This document shows, in pieces, positions 53,807 through 64,000 of a DNA stretch of 64,000 bases. Position 1 is the stretch's first letter, and each line of letters begins with the position of its first letter. Position numbers and translations under genes: made by a program. The notes beneath the pieces are model-generated. The model was not told the DNA's origin, made no database searches, and saw nothing but the letters and a program-made list of their open reading frames with translations. Source of the stretch: Aeromicrobium marinum DSM 15272 (GTDB lineage: Bacteria; Actinomycetota; Actinomycetes; Propionibacteriales; Nocardioidaceae); the NCBI RefSeq assembly GCF_000160775.2, contig NZ_CM001024.1, positions 1,799,712 to 1,863,711 on the forward strand, in the 5' to 3' direction.

Positions 53807-54312
53807 GCCGGGACCGCCGCGCAGTCGTGGGTGGGCCACAGGCCGGCCAACGCCTCGATGCCCTCGTCGCCGAGCGGATTGACGCCCGGTCCCGCGGCCA
53901 GGCTGTGCCCGATCAGGACGTGCAGGCACTTGACCCGCGTGGGCATGCCTCCCGCGCTGATGCCGGCGATCTCCGGTACGTGGCCGATCGCCTCCCGCTC
54001 GGCGAGGTAGATCTCGTGGGCACGGGCGTAGTGCGCTGCCAGCTCGGCGTCCTCCTGCAGGCGGGCCGACATGTCGGCCATCAGGCCGGAGGCCTCCAGG
54101 GTGCCGATGGCGCCCGCCAGCCGGGGGCAGGTGAGGTAGTACAACGTGGGGAACGGCGTGCCGTCGTCCAGGCGCGGCTCGGTCCGGACGACGTTCGGAT
54201 GGCCGGACGGGCAGCGCGAGGCGATCGCCAGCACCCCGCGGGCCGGCCGCCCGAGCTGGGCGGCCACGGCGTCGAGGTCGGCAGGGTCGACCGCTGCGGG
54301 TCCGGCGGTCAC
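53803..54312 (-). CDS. DUF501 domain protein
   Basis: 169 residues. The core (IASRCPSGHPNVVRTEPRL, then TLYYLTCPRL) with cysteines and histidines in a CPxGxP pattern is the DUF501 family. Function unknown; the gene lies between ftsB and ppx in many actinobacteria. GTG start overlapping the stop of the septum protein gene by four bases. Confidence 0.88.
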   Translation of the reverse strand: MTAGPAAVDPADLDAVAAQLGRPARGVLAIASRCPSGHPNVVRTEPRLDDGTPFPTLYYLTCPRLAGAIGTLEASGLMADMSARLQEDAELAAHYARAHEIYLAEREAIGHVPEIAGISAGGMPTRVKCLHVLIGHSLAAGPGVNPLGDEGIEALAGLWPTHDCAAVPA

Positions 54313-54869
54313 TCGGCCGGCTCCAGCACCTGGTCGGGCACCGACTCCTCCACCGCACGCTCCACCGGGTCCTCCCCCGCGGTCTGCACGCTGCTCCAGA
54401 GTCGGTCGTACCAGGGCGGCGGCTCCGACGACGGCGGCTCGGCCAGGCGGGGCGCGTTGCCCTCCACCTCGCCGTCGGCCCCGATCACCCGGTAGCCGAC
54501 CTCACCGGGCAGCACCCAGCCGAAGCGCTCGCGGGCCTGCTGCTTGACGTAGGCGGGGTCGTCCCACCGGGCCGCGTCGTCCTCCAGCTCGGCGATCGCC
54601 TGCTGCCGCATGACGATCTCGGCCTCGGTGGCGCGGATCTCCTGCCGCTGGTCCCAGAACGTCCGCAGCGACGACGTGTACGAGGCGATGAGCAGCACGA
54701 TGATCGACAGCAGCACGACGGCTCGGGTCGTGAACCTCGAACCGCCACCACCGGTGGGCGCGGGCTTGGCGCGCCCTCGCGACGTGGACGGGTTGGCCGG
54801 ACGGTTGCGGCTGCCCCCGCGGGCCGACTGGCCCCCGGGGCGCGAGCTGCCGCCCGGCCGCGATCCCAT
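54309..54869 (-). CDS. septum formation initiator (FtsB/DivIC) family protein
   Basis: 186 residues. A 45-residue Gly/Arg/Ser-rich cytoplasmic tail leads into a membrane helix (AVVLLSIIVLLIASYTSSL), then a coiled coil (QRQEIRATEAEIVMRQQAIA) and the motif YVKQQARERFGWVLPGEVGY. This is the FtsB layout of the divisome. The tail is longer than in E. coli, as usual in actinobacteria. It starts four bases after the enolase stop. Confidence 0.88.
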   Translation of the reverse strand: MGSRPGGSSRPGGQSARGGSRNRPANPSTSRGRAKPAPTGGGGSRFTTRAVVLLSIIVLLIASYTSSLRTFWDQRQEIRATEAEIVMRQQAIAELEDDAARWDDPAYVKQQARERFGWVLPGEVGYRVIGADGEVEGNAPRLAEPPSSEPPPWYDRLWSSVQTAGEDPVERAVEESVPDQVLEPAE

Positions 54870-54873
54870 CGGT

Positions 54874-56202
<1,329 letters not shown>

Positions 56203-56279
56203 CTAGTGCGTCGACCCCTCGTGTCCCCGGCCCCTCGGCGGTGAGTCCGGCTCCGGTCGCGCCAGCTCGGTCGCGGTGC

Positions 56280-56864
56280 TCAGGCCAGGCGGGTCGCGAC
56301 GGCGCGACGCAGCTCGCCCTCGGCGTCGAGACCGGCAGCCTCGGCCTCGGCCACGAGTCGCAGCAGCCGTGAGCCGAGGTCGTCGCCCTCGAGGGACAGG
56401 TCGGGGACGCGCCCCAGCACCTTCTGCGCCCTCGCGAGCGCCGGCAGGGTCGCGGCGATGCCCTCGGTCGGACCCGAGCGGCGCTTCTCCGCCGCCTTGA
56501 TGGTCTGCCAGGCCGCGTCGACCTCGTCGGCACTGGCCGCGGACCCGTCGGCGAAGACGTGCGGGCTCCGGCGGACCAGCTTGTCGGCGATGCCGGCCGC
56601 CACGTCGTCGATGTCCCAGCCGCCCTGCCCCTCGGCGTGGCGGGCATGGAACACGATCTGCATCAGGAGGTCGCCCAGCTCCTCACGCAGGTGGTCGGTG
56701 TCGCCGGTGTCCAGAGCCTCGAGGACCTCGTGCGCCTCCTCCAGCAGGTACGGCCGGAGCGAGTCGTGGGTCTGTTCGCGGGTCCACGGGCACTCGCGGA
56801 ACAGTCGGTCGGTGACCTCCAGCAGCCGCAGGACCTCAGTTCCCGCGGCCCCCGGGTCAGGCAC
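56280..56864 (-). CDS. mazG: nucleoside triphosphate pyrophosphohydrolase, MazG family
   Basis: 194 residues. MazG motif: PWTREQTHDSLRPYLLEEAHEVLEALD with the EExxE metal site, then REELGDLLMQIVFHARHAEG (ExxD) and RRSPHVFADG. It removes abnormal or excess NTPs. Only one MazG domain is present, shorter than the double-domain E. coli form. GTG start at 56864 overlaps the lipoprotein gene by eight bases. Confidence 0.88.
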   Translation of the reverse strand: MPDPGAAGTEVLRLLEVTDRLFRECPWTREQTHDSLRPYLLEEAHEVLEALDTGDTDHLREELGDLLMQIVFHARHAEGQGGWDIDDVAAGIADKLVRRSPHVFADGSAASADEVDAAWQTIKAAEKRRSGPTEGIAATLPALARAQKVLGRVPDLSLEGDDLGSRLLRLVAEAEAAGLDAEGELRRAVATRLA

Positions 56865-57498
56865 AGCGCTGCGTCGCCGGCAGCGCGGCCGGGTCGACCG
56901 GGTCGCCGGACGCCGCGGCCAGGCCACCGCTGGGCCCGACGAGCGCTCCGCCGGTGTCGAGGTTGAAGCGGGGGTCGAACTCGACGTCGGCAGCGGCCAC
57001 GGCGTCGGAGATGACCGCGCTCCCGGCCTGGCGGATCTGGTCGATCTGCTCCGGGTCGGTCGTGTCGCCGGGACGCAGCCCCGTCTCGCGGGCACCGAGG
57101 GCATCGGCGATCGCCAGGATCTCGCGGTTCGCCTCCACCACCTCGACGACGACCTCGACCTCGACGTCGTCCCCCGCCAGCTCGGCCAGCTCGCGGCGCT
57201 GCTCGGCCGTCACCTGCCGGTCGTTCGCGGCGATGCGCAGGTCCTGCTCGGCAGCCAGGTTCCGCGCGACCTCGAGCAGCACGTAGGTGCTGACCGCCTG
57301 CCGCCGAGCATCAGCACCGTCGACCGCCCCGTCCGGCCCGGCGTTCAGCAGGCACACGGCGACCGCAGCGTCGTCGACGTCGGACATCGCGATGCGCTGG
57401 CCCTCGACGACGGCGGCGGCACCGGGACTGATCCCGCCGCAGCCGGCCAGCAGGAGAGCCGGGACGAGCAGTCCCAGCGTGCGCACGTGACGGATCAT
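56857..57498 (-). CDS. lipoprotein with SurA-like N-terminal domain
   Basis: 213 residues. Lipobox LLLAGC (Cys20). The mature part (AAAVVEGQRIAMSDVDDAAVAVC) has the SurA N-terminal chaperone-like pattern, without a rotamase domain. An extracytoplasmic chaperone-like role is inferred. Minus-strand TATCGT at 57525-57530 is the probable -10 box. AGAGAGG precedes the ATG. Confidence 0.75.
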   Translation of the reverse strand: MIRHVRTLGLLVPALLLAGCGGISPGAAAVVEGQRIAMSDVDDAAVAVCLLNAGPDGAVDGADARRQAVSTYVLLEVARNLAAEQDLRIAANDRQVTAEQRRELAELAGDDVEVEVVVEVVEANREILAIADALGARETGLRPGDTTDPEQIDQIRQAGSAVISDAVAAADVEFDPRFNLDTGGALVGPSGGLAAASGDPVDPAALPATQRCA

Positions 57499-57524
57499 GA
57501 CAGCCTCTCTGTGGTTGCGGTCAC

Positions 57525-57530
57525 ACGATA
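57525..57530 (-). promoter_or_regulatory. -10 box of the lipoprotein-mazG operon
   Basis: TATCGT on the minus strand, about 27 bases before the ATG at 57498. Confidence 0.45.
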
Positions 57531-57627
57531 CTGGGCGGTCGGCGCCGTGATCCCCGCACCACTGCCCTCGCCTCGGACCAGGACCCGTGAGCGTGCGGAC
57601 CGCGATGGTCGGCGCGACGATGGTGCC

Positions 57628-57792
57628 ATGGACGAGCCTGTCGAGGAGACCACCGACGCCGCGACCGAGGACGCCCTGCGGTCGCTGGAGCGGGCGCTGC
57701 GGGACCCGGAGATCGCGGACGCCTTCCGAGGCGTGCAGCAGCACCTGGGCTCCTTCGTGTTCGACCCGGTCGGCACCCTCGACGAGGACTGA
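57628..57792 (+). CDS. small acidic hypothetical protein
   Basis: 54 residues, strongly acidic at both ends (MDEPVEETTDAATEDALR, then DPVGTLDED) with a central amphipathic helix. No known family. It is a short ORF in an island on the plus strand, divergent from the lipoprotein gene, and is followed after 14 bases by a long perfect inverted repeat. Composition resembles real actinobacterial coding DNA, but the start codon lacks a clear ribosome or -10 signal. Confidence 0.5.
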   Translation: MDEPVEETTDAATEDALRSLERALRDPEIADAFRGVQQHLGSFVFDPVGTLDED

Positions 57793-57806
57793 CCACCTCT
57801 CCCCTT

Positions 57807-57873
57807 CCCGCTGGCAGTGACGTTTCGGCCCCGGATCAGGCAATTCAGGGGCCGAAACGTCACTGCCAGCGGG
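57807..57873. repeat. 26-bp perfect inverted repeat with 15-base loop
   Basis: Left arm 57807-57832, right arm 57848-57873, all 26 pairs perfect; key sequence GGCAGTGACGTTTCGGCCCC in the left arm. Three or four further pairs can be added outward. It sits between the plus-strand small gene and the minus-strand transglycosylase gene. Confidence 0.85.
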
Positions 57874-57897
57874 AGGGTGAGGGAGACGGGGCGGGGG

Positions 57898-58596
57898 TCA
57901 GGCGGTGTCGCGGGCGTAGGCGGTCGCGGTGCTGCTGACGTCGCGGGCGTAGCGCGCGCTGCGGTTGTAGGTCAGCACCGCGTCGGTGAAGCCGATCTTC
58001 TCCTGGACCACGCCCGCGTCGCACAGGTAGCGGGCGGCCGCGAGGGCCGCGTCGTCGACGTCCTGGGGGTCGCGGCGCCCGTCACCGTCGCCGTCGGCGC
58101 CCCACTCGGCCCACGTGGTCGGGATGAACTGCATCGGACCGACCGCCCGGTCCCACTCGGTGTCGCCGTCCAGCCGGCCGCCGTCGGTGTCGGGGATCGC
58201 TGCCACGCCGTCGCCGTCCAGGGCGATGCCGATGATCGGCGGTGAGGCCACCCCGTCGGCTCCGATCCGCGAGCCGTTCACGGCGCCGTGGATGGACTCG
58301 ATCTGCCCGATGCCCGCCAGCACGTTCCAGCCGATGCCGCAGGCGGGGTCCTCCTCGGCGAGCCGCGACTCGGCCGCTGCGTAGGCCTGCAGGACCCGCG
58401 GCGGGATGCCCGTCGACCCGGACGTGCGGCCCAGCCACCCGGCCTCCACCACGCCGGCGAGCACTGGAGCTGCGACCGCCCGCTCCGGAAGATCGACGTC
58501 GGGGCGGGGCCGCTCCGTCGGTCCTCCCCCGGTCACCGTCCCACAGCCGGCCACCACGGCCAGGACGGCCACCGGGACGACGAGCAGGCGGCGCAT
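57898..58596 (-). CDS. lytic transglycosylase lipoprotein (SLT_2/MltB-like)
   Basis: 232 residues. Lipobox VVAGC (Cys18). The catalytic domain follows MltB-type enzymes: GIGWNVLAGIGQIESIHG (catalytic Glu in GQIES), then VGPMQFIPTTWAEWG and the calcium-like DGDGDGRRDPQDVDDAALAA. It cleaves peptidoglycan. In M. tuberculosis LpqU (Rv1022) takes this place near eno. ATG at 58596 gives the shortest signal peptide; a GTG six codons upstream is possible. Confidence 0.88.
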   Translation of the reverse strand: MRRLLVVPVAVLAVVAGCGTVTGGGPTERPRPDVDLPERAVAAPVLAGVVEAGWLGRTSGSTGIPPRVLQAYAAAESRLAEEDPACGIGWNVLAGIGQIESIHGAVNGSRIGADGVASPPIIGIALDGDGVAAIPDTDGGRLDGDTEWDRAVGPMQFIPTTWAEWGADGDGDGRRDPQDVDDAALAAARYLCDAGVVQEKIGFTDAVLTYNRSARYARDVSSTATAYARDTA

Positions 58597-58652
58597 GGCC
58601 CCATTCTCCGGCACCGGACCAAGCCCGGCTCCGTGGTCGACCCAGCAGCCGG

Positions 58653-62162
<3,510 letters not shown>

Positions 62163-62169
62163 CGTCGGC

Positions 62170-62736
62170 CTAGCGGTTGAAGGCGCTCTGCGTGGCCTCG
62201 AGGCCACGGGTCAGCAGGGACTCGACGGCGTCGGCGGCCTCGACCACGTTCAGGTCGAGCTCCTTGCGCTCGGCGGCCGACCAGGGCTTGAGCACGTAGT
62301 CATGGACGGTCTGCTGACCGGGGGGCCGGCCGATGCCGACCCTGACCCGGTGGAAGTCACCGGTGCCGAGCGATCCGCGGATCGACTTCAGCCCGTTGTG
62401 ACCGTTGTCGCCACCGCCGAGCTTCAGACGCAGCTGCCCGAAGTCGATGTCGAGCTCGTCGTGCACCACCACGAGGTGCTCCGGCTCGACGTCGAAGAAC
62501 GTCGCCATGGCCTTGACCGGTCCACCGCTCTCGTTCATGTAGGAACGGCTGCGGCCCAGGACGACCCGCTCCCCGGCGAGCCGGCCCTCGACCACCTCGG
62601 CGCGGCTGGCCCGGTGCGACTTCCACCGGCCGCCGACCCGCTCGGCGAGAACGTCGGTGACGAGGTACCCGACGTTGTGCCGGGTGGCGGCGTACGCCGG
62701 GCCCGGGTTGCCGAGCCCGGCGATCAGCCAGGTCAC
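62170..62736 (-). CDS. pth: peptidyl-tRNA hydrolase
   Basis: 188 residues. The motifs are LIAGLGNPGPAYAATRHNVG (catalytic His22), SYMNESGGPVKAMATF, HDELDIDFGQLRLKLGGGDN and the GHNGLKSI loop. It frees tRNA from stalled peptidyl-tRNA. The GTG start overlaps the stop of the L25 gene (GTGA), as in the conserved ctc-pth arrangement. Confidence 0.95.
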   Translation of the reverse strand: MTWLIAGLGNPGPAYAATRHNVGYLVTDVLAERVGGRWKSHRASRAEVVEGRLAGERVVLGRSRSYMNESGGPVKAMATFFDVEPEHLVVVHDELDIDFGQLRLKLGGGDNGHNGLKSIRGSLGTGDFHRVRVGIGRPPGQQTVHDYVLKPWSAAERKELDLNVVEAADAVESLLTRGLEATQSAFNR

Positions 62737-63401
62737 TCCGACTCGGCCGACCCGTCCTCGTCGCCAGCGGCGTCGGAGGAGTCGCCGGCCTCGGACTCGG
62801 GAGCGTCGTGCTCGATGCCGACCTCGGCCTCGGCCTCGGCCAGCTCGGCCTCGACCTCGGCGGTGGACGGAGCGTTGACGATGTTGATCATCAGCTGGTC
62901 CTCGTCGCCGGCGATGGTCGAGCCCTTCGGCAGCACCAGGTCCTTGGCCAGGATCTGCTCCCCGGCGGCCAGACCCTCGATCGAGACCTCGATCTCGTTC
63001 GGGATGTGCGTGGCCTCGGCCTCGATCGACACGGTGGAGTTCTCCGTGACGACCAGGGTGTCGGGGCCGGCCTGACCGACGAGGGTCAGCGGGATGTCGA
63101 CGGTGACCTTCTCGCCCTTCTTGACGATCAGCAGGTCGGCGTGCTCGATGAAGCCCTTCAGCGGGTCACGCTGGACCTGCTTGGGGATCACCAGGTGCGA
63201 GCCGGAGTCGAGGTCGATGCTCAGCAGCGCGTTGGAGTTCTTCAGCGCGAGCATCAGGTCGTGGCCCGGCAGGGTCACGTGCACGGGGTCGGAGCCGTGG
63301 CCGTACAGCACGGCGGGCACCTGGTCGGCGCGACGGATGCGGCGGGCGGCCCCCTTGCCGAACTCGGTGCGGGTCTGGGCGGCGATCTTGATCTCGGCCA
63401 C
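62733..63401 (-). CDS. rplY: 50S ribosomal protein L25/general stress protein Ctc
   Basis: 222 residues. N-terminal L25 domain (IKIAAQTRTEFGKGAARRIR, then VPAVLYGHGSDPVHVTL) binds 5S rRNA; the C-terminal TL5/Ctc domain follows (VDIPLTLVGQAGPDTLVV), with a 40-residue acidic tail (VEAELAEAEAEVG). GTG at 63401 has GAGGAGAG six bases upstream and is preferred to the upstream ATG at 63419. It is probably read from TAGAGT at 63553-63558 with a leader of about 145 bases. Confidence 0.92.
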   Translation of the reverse strand: MAEIKIAAQTRTEFGKGAARRIRRADQVPAVLYGHGSDPVHVTLPGHDLMLALKNSNALLSIDLDSGSHLVIPKQVQRDPLKGFIEHADLLIVKKGEKVTVDIPLTLVGQAGPDTLVVTENSTVSIEAEATHIPNEIEVSIEGLAAGEQILAKDLVLPKGSTIAGDEDQLMINIVNAPSTAEVEAELAEAEAEVGIEHDAPESEAGDSSDAAGDEDGSAESE

Positions 63402-63552
63402 GGGGGCTCTCCTCGGCATGGTGCGAACGGTGGTTCGGTGTGCAGGACTGTGGGACAGCCCGGGCGGTGCTCGACACACGACACGCAGGGGCCCGTCGGT
63501 GGAGCACCCTGTCGATGACGGTGATCGCTCACCCTCGCCAGGCAACCCGGCG

Positions 63553-63558
63553 ACTCTA
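63553..63558 (-). promoter_or_regulatory. probable -10 box of the ctc-pth operon
   Basis: Minus-strand TAGAGT. It would give ctc a leader of about 145 bases (63402-63546), in which I see no further gene or known riboswitch. Confidence 0.4.
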
Positions 63559-63599
63559 CCGCAGGAGGTCCGGCCGACAGAAATCGGTCGGAGGCGGCG

Positions 63600-64000
63600 T
63601 CAGTCCTTGAACAGGCTCGTGACCGAGCCGTCCTCGAACACCGCCGCGATCGCCTGGGCGAAGAGCGGGGCGATCGACAGGACGGTCAGGTTGTCGAAGT
63701 GCTGGGCGTCGGCCAACGGCAGGGTGTTCGTGATGATCACCTCGGTGGCGACGGAGTTCTTCAGCCGGTCGACCGCCGGGCCCGAGAACACCGCATGGGT
63801 GGCCGCCACGACCACCTCGGCCGCCCCCTCGGCCATCAGGGCCTCGGCGGCCTGCACGATGGTGCCGCCGGTGTCGATGAGGTCGTCGACCAGGATGCAG
63901 GTGCGGTCCTTGACCTCGCCCACGACCCGGTTGGCCTTGCTCTCGTTCGGCCGGTTGACGTCGCGGGTCTTGTGGATGAACGCCAACGGCGCGCCGCCGA
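63600..64000 (-). CDS. prs: ribose-phosphate pyrophosphokinase, C-terminal part
   Basis: The gene runs off the window; about 132 C-terminal residues are present. PRPP-loop motif CILVDDLIDTGGTIVQAAEA and the type 1 phosphoribosyltransferase core (GAPLAFIHKTRD, VVAATHAVFSGPAVDRL, VIITNTLPLAD) identify PRPP synthetase, which makes PRPP from ribose 5-phosphate and ATP. Its neighbours ctc, pth and mfd match the M. tuberculosis order. A short hairpin (CCGAC/GTCGG) follows the stop. Confidence 0.95.
   Translation of the reverse strand, partial: GGAPLAFIHKTRDVNRPNESKANRVVGEVKDRTCILVDDLIDTGGTIVQAAEALMAEGAAEVVVAATHAVFSGPAVDRLKNSVATEVIITNTLPLADAQHFDNLTVLSIAPLFAQAIAAVFEDGSVTSLFKD

Noticed and set aside
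63402..63545. Upstream ATG extensions of the L25 gene, and a riboswitch in its leader
   Set aside because: The GTG at 63401 has the best ribosome site and matches the conserved start; no known riboswitch consensus was recognised in the leader.

Overview
The window is chromosomal DNA of a high-GC actinobacterium. The evidence is the GC-rich coding bias, a mycothiol S-conjugate amidase (Mca), TANNNT -10 hexamers sitting 6-7 bases before many start codons (leaderless transcription), and gene order shared with Mycobacterium. A member of the Propionibacteriales, such as the Nocardioides/Aeromicrobium group, is a reasonable inference but is not proven from the sequence. No rRNA, CRISPR array, prophage or insertion sequence was seen; most of the window is ordinary housekeeping chromosome with small accessory islands.

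Layout. 1-13.8 kb: end of a CrtI-like oxidoreductase, tRNA-Lys, UDP-glucose dehydrogenase, two malyl-CoA lyase/CitE paralogues, a small stress-type locus with an unusual leader (6.4-7 kb), bcp, tRNA-Leu, trmL-dapD, a lysozyme-fold secreted protein and glpX. 13.8-16.8 kb: a molybdate uptake operon (regulator, modA, modB, modC). 16.9-20.6 kb: class I and class II fumarases. 20.8-26.3 kb: a sugar-type ABC importer operon whose ATPase subunit has lost the key nucleotide-binding residues. 26.3-29.2 kb: a four-gene WXG100/type VII-like module without any secretion machinery. 29.3-40.4 kb: phoH, a short-chain Z-isoprenyl transferase, TrhA/hemolysin III, a YyaL-type protein, mca and greA (the order resembles M. 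tuberculosis Rv1080-Rv1099), then ilvA and an AI-2E family permease. 40.5-49.4 kb: msrA, MFS, hsp20 with a HAIR operator, an SDR-P450 pair behind two palindromes, pirin, phosphatase, SGNH hydrolase and a BI-1 protein. 49.4-50.1 kb: a gene-free block of nested tandem repeats. 50.1-64 kb: DinB, trmB, a DksA-like protein, a 75-nt tRNA with UAA anticodon, then ppx-DUF501-ftsB-eno-mazG, mfd, pth, ctc and prs (the order resembles Rv1014-Rv1026).

The genes supply central metabolism (fumarases, enolase, FBPase II, DapD, IlvA), translation and RNA maintenance (TrmL, TrmB, Pth, L25, GreA, Mfd), redox defence (Bcp, MsrA, Mca) and envelope functions. The most unusual items are the pseudo-ATPase in the importer, the orphan type VII-like module, two homologous intergenic double-hairpin elements with compensatory base changes (2655 and 38009), the nested 284-bp repeat (49468-50117), the class-I-shaped UAA tRNA (51975-52049), and a leader with a 26-codon ORF followed by an intrinsic terminator (6783-6980).
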